In this document: one piece after another, positions 25,407-35,335 of the stretch
Position numbering within the stretch: the first letter of the stretch is position 1
Layout of the letters: each line of letters opens with the position of its first letter
Source of the DNA: Candidatus Aalborgicola danicus
GTDB taxonomy: Bacteria; Pseudomonadota; Gammaproteobacteria; Burkholderiales; Burkholderiaceae_C
Direction of reading: 5' to 3'
Length of the DNA: 64,000 nucleotides
Assembly (NCBI GenBank): GCA_016703945.1
Contig: JADJBC010000016.1
Coordinates: 89,379 to 153,378, forward strand
Notes under the pieces: model-generated
The model's input: the letters and a program-made list of their open reading frames with translations, nothing else
Databases searched by the model: none
Told to the model about the DNA's origin: nothing
Position numbers and translations under genes: made by a program

Positions 25407-26699
25407 CTAGGCCGGCGCAGAAAACAAAGTCAGCGCTGCATCCAGCTCGGCCAGGTCCACCGTGAGCGGCTCCAACGCATGGGCCAGTTCCCCTAGCACC
25501 GCAGTGCCTTCGCGTTGCAGCCTTGCAATGGTTTGCGCCGCCAATTTTGGAGACTCAAAGGCGCAGCTTTGCAGCAACAGACGACCCTGCGCATCCACCA
25601 ACTTGAAGCGAAACTGGCCATCGGCTTCGCGGTATTGCTTGAAGCTGGGGAGCGCGGCTTTCACGCTTTTGGTTGGTGCTACGGTGGCTTGGTCCGCCAA
25701 CCGGCGCAGACCAACGGCATGGCGCAATGTGGCCATAAAGGGCGTCGCCTGTTGGCGCGCCTTGGCGGCACCCGCCAACAGAATAGTTTCGATTTTTGCC
25801 GGGTTGTTCATTAGGGCCAGGTAGGCCTCACGCATGGGTGCGATTTCGCGGTCAATGCGCTCAAACAGAATCTGTTTGGCCTCACCCCAGGCAATGCCTT
25901 CTGCATACGCGGTGCGTAAAGCCTGCGTCTCGTCATCGCTGGCAAAAGCCTGGTAGATCTGGAACAACGCAGAACCTTCCGTGTCTTTTGCTTCACCGGG
26001 AGCGCGAGAGTCTGTCACGATGCCGGCGATCAGCTTTTTGAGCTGCTCGCGTGGTGCAAACAGCGGAATGGTGTTGTCATAACTCTTGCTCATCTTACGG
26101 CCATCGAGGCCGGGCAAGGTGGCCACCGACTCTTCAATGGCGGCTTGCGGCGGCACAAAATGCTCGCCGTAGCGGTGGTTGAAGCTGTTGGCCATGTCGC
26201 GGGCCATTTCGATGTGCTGGATCTGGTCACGGCCCACCGGAACCTTGTGGGCGTTGAACATCAGAATGTCCGCACCCATCAGCACCGGGTACATGAACAG
26301 ACCCGCTGTCACGTCCATGTCGGGGTCTTGGTCGGACGCCGTGTTTTTGTCAACCGCCGCTTTGTAGGCATGGGCGCGGTTGAGCACGCCCTTGCCGGTG
26401 ACGCAGGTGAGCAGCCAGGTGAGTTCGGGGATTTCGGGCACATCGGACTGGCGATAAAAAGTAACACGTTCAGGGTCCAGCCCCGCCGCCAGCCAGCTCG
26501 CCGCAATTTCCAAGGTGGAGCGCTGGATGCGCGCCGGTTCGTCGATCTTGATCAGCGCATGGTAATCCGCCAGGAAGTAGTAACTCTCGACACCTGCCGT
26601 CAGACTGGCGCGCACCGAAGGGCGGATGGAGCCGACATAGTTGCCCAGATGGGGCGTGCCTGAGGTGGTGATGCCGGTGAGGAAACGGGTAGGGTGCAT
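25407..26699 (-). CDS. trpS: Tryptophanyl-tRNA synthetase
   Basis: This encodes 430 residues. The class I signatures are HIGH-like TSGTPHLGNYVG near the start and GRKMSKSYDN (KMSKS) at about residue 210. The approximately 90-residue C-terminal extension is common in betaproteobacterial TrpS. The gene is the last in a tight minus-strand series with the M50 protease and YciO-type genes. Confidence 0.94.
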   Translation of the reverse strand: MHPTRFLTGITTSGTPHLGNYVGSIRPSVRASLTAGVESYYFLADYHALIKIDEPARIQRSTLEIAASWLAAGLDPERVTFYRQSDVPEIPELTWLLTCVTGKGVLNRAHAYKAAVDKNTASDQDPDMDVTAGLFMYPVLMGADILMFNAHKVPVGRDQIQHIEMARDMANSFNHRYGEHFVPPQAAIEESVATLPGLDGRKMSKSYDNTIPLFAPREQLKKLIAGIVTDSRAPGEAKDTEGSALFQIYQAFASDDETQALRTAYAEGIAWGEAKQILFERIDREIAPMREAYLALMNNPAKIETILLAGAAKARQQATPFMATLRHAVGLRRLADQATVAPTKSVKAALPSFKQYREADGQFRFKLVDAQGRLLLQSCAFESPKLAAQTIARLQREGTAVLGELAHALEPLTVDLAELDAALTLFSAPA

Positions 26700-26744
26700 T
26701 GGAAACGAGAAATTATTGAAAGAGCGGTCACGGCCAAAGGCGGC

Positions 26745-27413
26745 TTAACTTGCCAACGCGACAAAAGGCGTCAGCAGAATGTTGATAAATCCGGAGATGA
26801 GCGCCATGACGGGCCGCATCCACAAGGTGCTGATCACATTCGTGATCACCAAAGCCATGACGATAAAAAACCCCCAGGGTTCGATCCGGGACACCAGTTC
26901 AGCCTGGCGGTAAGGCAATAGCCCGACCAAAATGCGCCCACCGTCCAGAGGCGGCAGGGGGAACATATTGAACGCAAACATCACAATATTGACCAACACT
27001 CCACCTTGGCACATCTTCAGCAAAAACGGTTCAGTGATTCCCGCGGCATGCGAAAAATAGAAAGCGATGCCCCACAACAATCCCATGACCAAATTTGCGC
27101 CCGGCCCCGCCAATGCGACCCACACCATGTCCCGCTTGGGATGGCGCAAGTTGCCAAAGCGCACCGGCACCGGTTTTGCATAACCAAACAGGAACGCGCC
27201 CGAGGTGGCAAAGTACAACACCAGCGGCATCAGGATGGTGCCGACCGGGTCAATATGGCGCATCGGGTTGAGCGTGACCCTGCCCAGCATCGCGGCCGTA
27301 TTGTCACCAAAGTGTCGGGCTGCATAACCGTGCGCCGCTTCATGCACGGTAATCGCAAACAGCACCGGCAAGGCATAGAGGGAAACGGTTTGAATAATGT
27401 TGGCAATATCCAC
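26745..27413 (-). CDS. Site-2 protease family (M50) membrane metalloprotease
   Basis: This encodes 222 residues with about five to six membrane helices. The zinc motif HEAAH (in FAITVHEAAHGYAARHFGD) and the distal NMFPLPPLDGGRI give the S2P family active site. It is a short form lacking PDZ domains. The protein may act in intramembrane proteolysis, but no substrate is evident. It sits between yciO and trpS with short gaps. Confidence 0.87.
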   Translation of the reverse strand: MDIANIIQTVSLYALPVLFAITVHEAAHGYAARHFGDNTAAMLGRVTLNPMRHIDPVGTILMPLVLYFATSGAFLFGYAKPVPVRFGNLRHPKRDMVWVALAGPGANLVMGLLWGIAFYFSHAAGITEPFLLKMCQGGVLVNIVMFAFNMFPLPPLDGGRILVGLLPYRQAELVSRIEPWGFFIVMALVITNVISTLWMRPVMALISGFINILLTPFVALAS

Positions 27414-27435
27414 AGATCAATCTTCCAGAGTAGTC

Positions 27436-28059
27436 TTAAAGGCCCAGGCGGGCCAGATCCCCGCGCCCCTGGCGGATGACCTCGGGCTGCGCGCCCGTGA
27501 GATCAATCACGGTTGTTGGCTCCAATGCACAGGCCCCCGCGTCGATGATCCCGGCAATCAGCTTTTCGAACCGGTTGCGGATGTCATTGGCATCGTTCAT
27601 AGGGTGTGTTTCACCGGGTGCAATCAAGGTGGTTGCCAGCAGCGCACCTTGGTGCAAGGCCAGCAAAGCCTGCAGCGTGGTGTGTTCCGGCACCCGCAAG
27701 CCAATGGTCTTGCGTGAGGGGTGGCTGACGCGCCGTGGCACTTCCTTGCTGGCCTCCAGAATGAAAGTGTAGGGGCCGGGGGTTGCCGACTTGAGTAAGC
27801 GGTATTGGGTGTTGTCAACCCGCGCATAACTGGCCAACTCGCTGAGGTCTCGGCACAACAAGGTGAGGTGGTGTTTGTCATCCACGCCACGGATGCGCCG
27901 CATATGGTCGACCGCCGTTTTGTCATCCAGATGGCAGACCAGGGCATAGCTGGAGTCGGTGGGCACGGCCAGCACGCCACCTTTTTCCAGCAGGGCAACG
28001 GCCTGTTTGAGCAGCCGTGGTTGCGGGTTCTCTGGATGAACTTCGAAATATTGGGCCAT
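27436..28059 (-). CDS. YciO/Sua5-family threonylcarbamoyl-AMP synthase-like protein
   Basis: This encodes 207 residues. KGGVLAVPTDSSYALVCHL, KTIGLRVPEH and LLATTLIAPGE belong to the Sua5/YciO/YrdC fold. The length and N-terminal sequence are closer to YciO than to TsaC, whose activity in tRNA t6A formation is weaker or unproven. It is co-directional with PHP, M50 and trpS, a gene order I recognise from other betaproteobacteria. Confidence 0.85.
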   Translation of the reverse strand: MAQYFEVHPENPQPRLLKQAVALLEKGGVLAVPTDSSYALVCHLDDKTAVDHMRRIRGVDDKHHLTLLCRDLSELASYARVDNTQYRLLKSATPGPYTFILEASKEVPRRVSHPSRKTIGLRVPEHTTLQALLALHQGALLATTLIAPGETHPMNDANDIRNRFEKLIAGIIDAGACALEPTTVIDLTGAQPEVIRQGRGDLARLGL

Positions 28060-28096
28060 TGCCTTAAAAAACTCTCAGGAGTGTCGACCAACGGGT

Positions 28097-28951
28097 CTAT
28101 TGAATACGCGAGGCCAGTACGTCCCAGATCGGAGTCAGATTGGCTGGCAAAAAGGGGAGGGTGCCAAGTTCGGTATGGCTCTCGTCCGGGCTATGGAAAT
28201 CACTGCCACGCGAGGCCGCCAGTCCGAACTCGCGGGCGGTATCGGCGTAAATGCTGTATTCGGCCACCGTGTGACTGCCGGTCACCACTTCCACGCCCTG
28301 CCCACCATGGGCTTTGAATTCGGTGAACAACGCAAACTCCTGGTTGGCCGTGAACTTGTAGCGGGCTGGGTGCGCAATCACGGCCATGCCGCCGGCCTGG
28401 GTAATCCAGGTCACGGCGTCTTTCAGCGATGCCCAGCGGTGCGGCACAAATCCGGGCTTGCCTTCGGTCAAGTATTTACGAAACACCTCATTGGTTTCCC
28501 GGCAAACGCCACTTTCGACCAAAAAACGCGCAAAGTGGGTGCGGGAAATCAGTTCCGGATTGCCGACAAATTTCAGCGCACCCTCGTAGGCTCCCTTGAT
28601 TCCGACTTTGGCCAGGCCGTCGGACATTTCCATGGCGCGCTGGCCCCGCCCGCCGCGCGTTTGCCGCAATCCATCGGCCAATGCCTGGTCGTCCGGGTCA
28701 AAGCCCAATCCCACAATATGTACGGTCTGGTCAATGAAAGTGACGGAAATTTCGGTCCCGGTCAAATAACGCATACCGCAGGCCTTGGCTGCGGCAGCAG
28801 CCCGGTGCTGGCCACCAATTTCATCGTGATCGGTCAAAGACCACAACTCCACGCCGTTGCCGTGCGCCCGTTCGGCCAATGCCTCCGGCGTGAGGGTACC
28901 GTCCGAGACGATGGAGTGGCAGTGGAGGTCAGCATTCAGTATGGGGTTCAC
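28097..28951 (-). CDS. PHP-domain phosphoesterase (YciV/RnmA-like)
   Basis: This encodes 284 residues. The PHP metal ligands are visible: DLHCHSIVSDG, TDHDEIGGQ, GTEISV, VIAHPARY and RGSDFHSPDE. The family includes the nucleoside 3',5'-bisphosphate phosphatase/5'-3' exoribonuclease YciV. Its start overlaps the 3' end of the pseudouridine synthase gene by 23 bases, so the two are likely co-transcribed. Confidence 0.85.
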   Translation of the reverse strand: MNPILNADLHCHSIVSDGTLTPEALAERAHGNGVELWSLTDHDEIGGQHRAAAAAKACGMRYLTGTEISVTFIDQTVHIVGLGFDPDDQALADGLRQTRGGRGQRAMEMSDGLAKVGIKGAYEGALKFVGNPELISRTHFARFLVESGVCRETNEVFRKYLTEGKPGFVPHRWASLKDAVTWITQAGGMAVIAHPARYKFTANQEFALFTEFKAHGGQGVEVVTGSHTVAEYSIYADTAREFGLAASRGSDFHSPDESHTELGTLPFLPANLTPIWDVLASRIQ

Positions 28952-29636
28952 CGATGCATTTTACCGGCTCCAAGCCATACCCTTCACACATGAAGCCCAT
29001 GGGGTCACCACTGGCAGGGTGCATAAACGACAGGGCGCTGGCGTTTAGCCTCAGGCGCGGGGCCATGGCGGCCACATGCGGCGGCGCGTACAACTGGTCT
29101 CCCAGGATCGGGTGCCCAATCGCCTGCAGATGAATACGCAACTGGTGCGTGCGCCCGGTCAGCGGCTGCAGCTTTACGTGGGTGGCGTGCAGTTGCGCGT
29201 CAAACGCCACGCCACACACCAGGGTGGTACTGGCTTTGCCGTGCTCCCAGTCAATCACGCGGCGCGGGCGGTTGGGCCAGTCCACCCCGATGGGCAATTC
29301 AATCTCGCGCCAGGAGTCGCGTCCAATGGGCAGCCTGCCGTGGACCAGGGCCTCGTAGTGTTTGGTGACCTGGCGTGTGGCAAATGCCTCGTTTAACAGG
29401 CGTTGCATGGTCGCTCCACGCGCCATCACCATCAGGCCGGAGGTCGCCATGTCCAGCCGGTGGACCACCCGTGCATCGTTGTAAACCGCTTGTACGCGGG
29501 CGCTTACACAGTCCTGTTTGTCGGCGCCTCGGCCGGGCACCGACAACAGCCCCGACGGTTTGTTCAGGACGATGATGGCGTCGTCCACAAAATAGATTCG
29601 CAGGCCGCCTCCGACGCGCTGCGGTTCAGGCGGCAT
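28929..29636 (-). CDS. RluA-family RNA pseudouridine synthase
   Basis: This encodes 235 residues. The catalytic motif RVVHRLDMATSGLMV (Asp about 63) and TGRTHQLRIHLQAIGHPILGD are the family hallmarks. There is no N-terminal S4 domain, which matches short RluA-type enzymes such as RluA and TruC. The target RNA cannot be told. Its 3' end overlaps the PHP gene. Confidence 0.87.
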   Translation of the reverse strand: MPPEPQRVGGGLRIYFVDDAIIVLNKPSGLLSVPGRGADKQDCVSARVQAVYNDARVVHRLDMATSGLMVMARGATMQRLLNEAFATRQVTKHYEALVHGRLPIGRDSWREIELPIGVDWPNRPRRVIDWEHGKASTTLVCGVAFDAQLHATHVKLQPLTGRTHQLRIHLQAIGHPILGDQLYAPPHVAAMAPRLRLNASALSFMHPASGDPMGFMCEGYGLEPVKCIGEPHTEC

Positions 29637-29672
29637 CGTTGCAGGGCCTAGAGTGTTTCATGGCGTTTGGGG

Positions 29673-31337
29673 CTACTGAATCGGCGTTGCGGTCAAGCTG
29701 CCTGAGGGTGCGAAGCGCGAGGCCTGCAAAGGGCTGTGTACGGAGATGTAGGCGCGCAAAACATCGGCGTCCACAAAGCCCGTGTCCACGTAGCTGGCGT
29801 GGTTTGTTATGACCGGGTATCCATCGCCCCCGGACGCCATGAAGTTGTTGATGACCATTTGGTAGGTCTTGTTCGGGTCTACAAACGCACCGCGCACCCT
29901 GGCCTGCACCAGCGTTCCACCAGCCACTACCAGTTCGACACCCGAGAGATGGGGGAAACCACCCGCACCCGGGCTCATGCGCGCGGCAACCTGCAGGTAG
30001 TCGAGCACTTCGCGGCCACTCAAACTGAGTGTTGCCAGCGTATTGCCAAACGGCTGCACTTTCAGCACGTCCTTGTAGGTGATCGCGCCCGCAGGCAGTG
30101 AATCACGTATGCCACCAGAGTTGACGACGGCAAAGTCGGCCCGGGTTTTATCCATCATGGCGCGGCCAATCAACATACCCAGGCTGGTGGGCTGCTTGCG
30201 CACATAGGCGCGGTCACCCTCCAGCCTGGCATCGCTGTGGCCCACGGCGACCTGCAGCTTCTGTTGGCCAAAGTCCTGGTAGGGCTTCAGCAGGGCCAGC
30301 ATCTCTGCGTTCTCGGCAATGGGCGCGGTATAGGTTTCCACATGGTTGGCCCCGGTTGCGTCTACGGTGCGCTTCTTCAGATTGATCGGGATCAGCGCGT
30401 ATTTCACCAGTGTGAAAGCGCCATTGCGGTACTGAAAGTCGGCACGCCCCACGTATTTGCCCCACTCGTGCGCCTGCACGATCCAGGTGCCGTTTTGCCG
30501 GTCCGGCTGGCAGGGCGTGCCGGGTACATAGGCCGTGTCCATCACGTTTTCAGCCCGCATGCAGGCCGGGTTTTGGGTGTGGCCGCCCACCACCAGGTCA
30601 ATTCCGCTGACCGCGCGGGCCATTTCCACGTCGCCTGCGGCCTGGATGCCGTGTTGCCCGTTTTCGTAGTGCCCCATGTGGGTGGCGGCTATCACTATGT
30701 CGGCCTGGCTGCGCAACTGCGGCACCAGCTTGGCCGCTTCCTGAATCGGGCTGCGAAACTCCAGGTTTTGCATGTTTTCGGGGTTGGCAAGCTTTTGGGT
30801 GTCTTCCGTCGTCAGACCCATCACAGCCACCCGCACGCCACCCAGGTTGAACATCTTGTAGGCATCAAACAGCCGTTCACCCGAGCGGTAGACGTTGGCA
30901 GACAGCATTGGAAACGTGGCCAGCTTGCGTTGCATGGCCAGCACGGTCGAGCTTTTGTCAAACTCGTGGTTGCCCACCGCCATGGCGTCATAGCCCAGTA
31001 GGTTCATGCCTTTGAAGTCGGGCACGGCGTCCTGCAGGTCCGACTCCGGGACCCCGGTGTTGACATCGCCGCCATCCAACAACAGGCTGTAGCCACCGGT
31101 CTGGGCCACCTCGGCGCGAATGGCGTCCACCACCGTCTTGCGCGCCGCCATGCCGTATTCCCCATCGCCGTTCTGCCAGAACCGGCCATGGTGGTCGTTG
31201 GTGTGCAGGATGGTGATGGCGTAGGTCCGGTCCTTCTCCGGCGTGGACGGTGGTGGTGCCAGGGTGGAGCACGCGCCCAGCGTTAACACCAGGAACCCAG
31301 CAAGCGCAGTATTCAGAAGGCGTGGTCGTTTTTGCAT
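29673..31337 (-). CDS. 5'-nucleotidase/UshA-family lipoprotein
   Basis: This encodes 554 residues. The lipobox LTLGACS marks an outer- or inner-membrane lipoprotein. The metallophosphatase domain has TILHTNDHHGRF, LDGGDVNTG, AVGNHEFD, THMG and VVGGHTQN. The 5'-nucleotidase C-terminal domain has VVNSGGIRDSLPAG and the GDGYPVI region. It hydrolyses nucleotides or UDP-sugars outside the cytoplasm. It is monocistronic by spacing. Confidence 0.88.
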   Translation of the reverse strand: MQKRPRLLNTALAGFLVLTLGACSTLAPPPSTPEKDRTYAITILHTNDHHGRFWQNGDGEYGMAARKTVVDAIRAEVAQTGGYSLLLDGGDVNTGVPESDLQDAVPDFKGMNLLGYDAMAVGNHEFDKSSTVLAMQRKLATFPMLSANVYRSGERLFDAYKMFNLGGVRVAVMGLTTEDTQKLANPENMQNLEFRSPIQEAAKLVPQLRSQADIVIAATHMGHYENGQHGIQAAGDVEMARAVSGIDLVVGGHTQNPACMRAENVMDTAYVPGTPCQPDRQNGTWIVQAHEWGKYVGRADFQYRNGAFTLVKYALIPINLKKRTVDATGANHVETYTAPIAENAEMLALLKPYQDFGQQKLQVAVGHSDARLEGDRAYVRKQPTSLGMLIGRAMMDKTRADFAVVNSGGIRDSLPAGAITYKDVLKVQPFGNTLATLSLSGREVLDYLQVAARMSPGAGGFPHLSGVELVVAGGTLVQARVRGAFVDPNKTYQMVINNFMASGGDGYPVITNHASYVDTGFVDADVLRAYISVHSPLQASRFAPSGSLTATPIQ

Positions 31338-31419
31338 GGCTTCATATTATCGGAAGGCTAAGCTGGGCCTGCCCGTTGGCAAATCCGCGATGGTTGATCA
31401 CGCCCACGTCTGGTATGCG

Positions 31420-32377
31420 CTAGTGCGCGTCAGCCCGAGGATCAAACGCATCCTGCAAGCCATCTCCAACAAAGTTCACGGCAATGACCGTGATAAAGAT
31501 GAGAAAGCCCGGGTAGAACGCCAGCTCTGGCGCACGTGAAATCAGTTCCTGCGCGTTGTTCAGCATATTGCCCCAGCTGGGCGTGGGTGGCTGGATGCCC
31601 AGGCCCAGAAAGCTCAGCGTGCTCTCCAGCAGAATGATCTGACCCACGGCCAGACTCAGCGCGACGATGATGGGTGAGGTGGTGTTGGGCAGGATGTGCA
31701 CGCTCAGGATGTGGCGGGCGCTGGCGCCCTGGGTACGGGCTGCGAGCACAAATTCGCGTGTCATCAAGCTCAGCGTCGAGGCCCGCACCAGGCGCGCCAC
31801 GGTGGTCCATTCGACCAGCGCGATGATGAACACAATGCGGTAGAAATTGGCTGCGCTGGAGCGCACGAACTCTTCCGAGAAACCCAGCTTCTGCAGGTCG
31901 ATGGCGGCAAACACGATCAATAGGGGCAACAAGGGCAGCGAGATGACACCATCGGTGATCCGCATCAGCAGGGCTTCGGTGCGGCCACGGTAGTAGCCTG
32001 CAATCAAACCAATCAGGGTGCCCACCATGGCCGCGCTAACGGCGCCTAACAGTCCGACCAACAGTGAGATGCGCCCGCCGTACATCAGGCGTGCCAACAC
32101 ATCGCGGCCGGCTTCGTCGGTGCCCAGGATATGCTGGGCCGATGGCGGCGAAAAACGATTCAGCAAATTGGTGTCGTTGACGTTGACGCCCATCAAACGC
32201 TCGTACACCGGCGCACCTGCGGCAAACAAGGCCAGCAGAATCAACACGACCGCGCCCAGCATGGCCACACGGTTCTTGGCGAGACGCCGCCAGCGCAATT
32301 GCCAGACGGACTGGGGACGGTCGGCAATCGATACGCCGGACGCGGCAAGGGGGAGCGGCAGTGGTGGTTTCGGTCAT
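31420..32377 (-). CDS. Dipeptide/oligopeptide ABC permease, DppC-like (frameshift near the N-terminus)
   Basis: The long intact frame (31420-32298) gives 292 residues with five to six helices, the signature ILGTDEAGRDVLARLMYGGR and the EAA loop AARTQGASARHILSVHILPN. The natural start is ATG 32377, overlapping the DppB-like stop (ATGA), with N-terminus MTETTTAAPP. That frame shifts away unless one base is added in the G run 32349-32353, after which the frame reads LAASGVSIADRPQSVWQLRW into the permease. A homopolymer miscount is the simplest explanation. Confidence 0.82.
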
Positions 32378-33330
32378 GACAGCGAGATCCTGGGATCGAG
32401 CCAAGCGTAGGCAATATCGGCGACGAGGTTAGAGACCAACGTGGCCGTGGTGGCAAACAGCAGGCCCATCAGGGCCAGGTTGAAATCGTTGCCCATGATG
32501 GCCTCAAATATCAGCTTGCCCATGCCGCGCTGGGCAAACATGGTCTCGGTGATCAGCGCCCCGCCCAGCAGTGCACCAAAGCTCAGTGCCAGCACGGTGA
32601 CCACTGGAATCAGGGCGTTGCGCAGGGCGTGTTTAAAGACCACGCGCAACTTGCCAGCACCTTTGGCGCGCGCGGTGCGGATGTAGTCCATGCGCAGCAC
32701 CTCGACCATGGAGGCGCGGGTAAAGCGGGTAAAGCGCCCGGCGAAGGCTGCCGTGAGCGTCAGCACTGGTAACACATAGTATTTGGCACTGTCGGACAAA
32801 CTGCCGTCACCCCCCACGGTGAACATGCCGCTGGCGGGGAGCCAGCCCAGGCGCACGGCAAACAGGTAGATCAGCATCAGGGCCAAAAAGAACACTGGCA
32901 CCGAGATACCGGCAAAGGCCAGAAAATTGATGACGCGGTCCAGCACCGAACCCTTGGCCAAAGCCGCCGCAACACCCAGCGTGAGCGCCAGTGCCGTGAA
33001 CACCAGAAAGGACAGGCCCACCAGTTTGCCGGTTTGAATGAGCGCTGGCACCATGATGACCAGCACCGGCTGCGAGTAGGTGCGCGAGTAGCCAAAATCC
33101 AGCGAGGCCGCGGCCTGCAGCCAGTTCCAGTAGCGGGTCAGCAGCGGCTGGTCCAGGCCATACTGTGCGCGCAGACGGGCCACGTCCTGCGCGGTGTAGC
33201 CGGGGTTGGAGTTGACCATGATGTCAATCGGGTCGCCCGGCATCAGGCCGATCAGGCCGTAGATGACGAAGGACATGACCAGCAGGACCATGGCGCTTTG
33301 GAGAAGCCGTGAGGCAATGAAACGCAACAT
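32374..33330 (-). CDS. Dipeptide/oligopeptide ABC permease, DppB-like
   Basis: This encodes 318 residues from ATG 33330 (MLRFIASRLLQSAMVLLVMS). Six membrane helices and the DppB motif GLMPGDPIDIMVNSNPG, then YIRTARAKGAGKLRVVFKHA (EAA loop), are present. The reading frame remains open much further upstream, but only inside the ATPase gene. With DppC it forms the membrane channel. Confidence 0.88.
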   Translation of the reverse strand: MLRFIASRLLQSAMVLLVMSFVIYGLIGLMPGDPIDIMVNSNPGYTAQDVARLRAQYGLDQPLLTRYWNWLQAAASLDFGYSRTYSQPVLVIMVPALIQTGKLVGLSFLVFTALALTLGVAAALAKGSVLDRVINFLAFAGISVPVFFLALMLIYLFAVRLGWLPASGMFTVGGDGSLSDSAKYYVLPVLTLTAAFAGRFTRFTRASMVEVLRMDYIRTARAKGAGKLRVVFKHALRNALIPVVTVLALSFGALLGGALITETMFAQRGMGKLIFEAIMGNDFNLALMGLLFATTATLVSNLVADIAYAWLDPRISLS

Positions 33331-34345
33331 ACGGTTGCCCAGTGGGGACAGAGCAAAAATCTTTAAAGTGGCAAGCCACGAGTTGGTGTTCACGCCCTGG
33401 GGCGGGCAACAACGTCGGCGCCTCGACCTTGCACCGGTCCTGGGCTTTGGGGCAGCGGGGGTGGAAAGCGCAACCGGGTGGTGGCTTGAGCGGGCTGGGC
33501 AGGTCGCCCTGGATGGTGCGGCCCCGGGCTCGCCGCCCCTGGCCGACACGGGGGATGGCGTCCAGCAGGGCACGGGTGTAGGGGTGGCCCGGTGTGTCGA
33601 ACAGATCGGAGCGCGACGCAACTTCCACCAGACGTCCCAGGTACATCACGGCCACGCGGTCAGCCAGGTGGTGCACGGCCGACAGATCGTGGCTGATGAA
33701 CAGATAACTCAGGTGGCGCTGTTCGCGCAGCTCACTCATCAAGTTCAAAATTTGGCTCTGGATCGATACATCCAGCGCTGACAGCGGTTCGTCGGCCACG
33801 ATCAGTTGGGGTTCCGGGCCCAGCGCACGGGCGATGGCAATACGCTGGCGCTGGCCGCCAGAAAACTGGTGTGGGTAGCGGTTCAGCGCGTCCACCGGCA
33901 GGCCGACCTGGGCAATCAGTTCACGTGCCCGCTCCGCACGTTCTACGCGGTTGCCGATGCCGTGGATCAACAGGGGTTCGGTGATGACGTCGGACACCGG
34001 CAGGCGCGGGTTCAGCGACTCATACGGGTCCTGAAAAATCATCTGGATGGCACACCGCGTCTGCTGGCGCTGTTCGGTGTTCATGCTGCCGAGTTCCTGG
34101 CCCTTGAAGCGTACCGAACCCCGGGTGGTGGCATACAAACCCACCAGTGCGCGACCCAGTGTGGTTTTGCCACATCCGCTTTCGCCGACCAGGGCCAGGG
34201 TCTCGCCCGGCTGAATGGAAAAACTGACGTCAGACACCGCCTGCAACACGGGCGACGGGCCACGCTGCAACCAGGAGGTGCGCGCCATCGGGAAATGCAC
34301 GGCCAGGTTCTCGACCTGCAACAAAGGGGCTGGGGTACTGCTCAT
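33224..34345 (-). CDS. Peptide ABC transporter ATP-binding protein, DppF/OppF-like
   Basis: This encodes 373 residues: Walker A GESGCGKTT, FSGGQRQR signature, Walker B LIVADEPLSALD, and the C-terminal oligopeptide-ABC domain with the cysteine cluster (CAFHPRCPKAQDRC, then ACHF). After ACHF the family usually ends. Here about 35 extra residues overlap the dppB start by 107 bases, so a small frameshift near 33360 may have removed the true stop. ATG 34345 overlaps the stop of the other ATPase. Confidence 0.85.
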   Translation of the reverse strand: MSSTPAPLLQVENLAVHFPMARTSWLQRGPSPVLQAVSDVSFSIQPGETLALVGESGCGKTTLGRALVGLYATTRGSVRFKGQELGSMNTEQRQQTRCAIQMIFQDPYESLNPRLPVSDVITEPLLIHGIGNRVERAERARELIAQVGLPVDALNRYPHQFSGGQRQRIAIARALGPEPQLIVADEPLSALDVSIQSQILNLMSELREQRHLSYLFISHDLSAVHHLADRVAVMYLGRLVEVASRSDLFDTPGHPYTRALLDAIPRVGQGRRARGRTIQGDLPSPLKPPPGCAFHPRCPKAQDRCKVEAPTLLPAPGREHQLVACHFKDFCSVPTGQPYVAFHCLTASPKRHGPAGHVLRHLRPDRPDAGRPD

Positions 34346-35334
34346 GCTTCTGCCCTGAAACAGGCCACGTCATGGCCCGGCGCGATGGTGACGAGTGGAG
34401 GCACCTGCTCGCGACACTGTGCAACCACCTTGGAGCAGCGGTCCGCAAAACGGCAACCCGGCACCGCCACGGCCAGATTGGGCATGCCGCCAGGAATGAC
34501 CGGCAAACGGGGTTGTCGGCGGTGCAAATTGGGCAGGGTCTTGATCAGCCCTGCCGAATAGGGGTGGCGGGGCTGGTCAAACAATCGCGCCGCCGGGGCA
34601 CGTTCCACAATGCGCCCGGCGTACATCACGATGATGACGTCCGCAAGCTCGGACACCACACCCAGGTTGTGGCTGATGAACTGGATGGCCATGCCGATGC
34701 GGTCCTGCAGCTCCAGCATCAGCTCCAGAATCTGCGCCTGAATCGTCACATCCAGCGCGGTGGTGGGTTCATCGGCAATCAGCAGGCTGGGGCGGCAGGC
34801 CAGCGCCATGGCAATCATGGCGCGCTGGCGCATGCCGCCGGACAACTGGTGCGGGTAGGCGGCGGCACGGGTACGGGCCGAGGGAATGCCCACCTCGTCG
34901 AGCATGTCGATGGCCCGCTCATAGGCCGCGCGTTTATCCAGGCCCTGGTGCAACAGCAAAGTCTCGCCGATTTGTTCACCAATACGAATCACCGGGTTCA
35001 GCGCCGTCATGGGTTCCTGAAAAATCATGGCGACCTTGTTGCCCCGCACCTGGCGCCACTGGCTTTCGGTTTGGGCAAACAACTCTTGCCCCGAAAAGTG
35101 CGCCTGGCCACCCACCGTGGCGGTGGACGGCAACAGACCCATCAAGGCCAGTGCGGTGGTGGATTTGCCACAGCCGCTTTCGCCCACCAGACCCAGTGTT
35201 TTGCCCGGAGCGATTTGGTAGGAGATGTCGTCCACCGCGCGCAGGACACCCTTGTCGGTCTTGAACCAAGGACCAATGGCGACACAGGGCCGTGCTGGGG
35301 GCGCCTGGGCCAGTGGGGTGATGGTTTCCGTCAT
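34342..35334 (-). CDS. Peptide ABC transporter ATP-binding protein, DppD/OppD-like
   Basis: This encodes 330 residues from ATG 35334. Walker A GESGCGKST, LSGGMRQR signature, Walker B LLIADEPTTALD, and the C-terminal cluster CRFADRCSKVVAQC with ACF. It pairs with the DppF-like ATPase, to which it is coupled by ATGA overlap. In the transcript it follows the binding-protein gene by one base. Confidence 0.88.
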   Translation of the reverse strand: MTETITPLAQAPPARPCVAIGPWFKTDKGVLRAVDDISYQIAPGKTLGLVGESGCGKSTTALALMGLLPSTATVGGQAHFSGQELFAQTESQWRQVRGNKVAMIFQEPMTALNPVIRIGEQIGETLLLHQGLDKRAAYERAIDMLDEVGIPSARTRAAAYPHQLSGGMRQRAMIAMALACRPSLLIADEPTTALDVTIQAQILELMLELQDRIGMAIQFISHNLGVVSELADVIIVMYAGRIVERAPAARLFDQPRHPYSAGLIKTLPNLHRRQPRLPVIPGGMPNLAVAVPGCRFADRCSKVVAQCREQVPPLVTIAPGHDVACFRAEA

Positions 35335-35335
35335 A

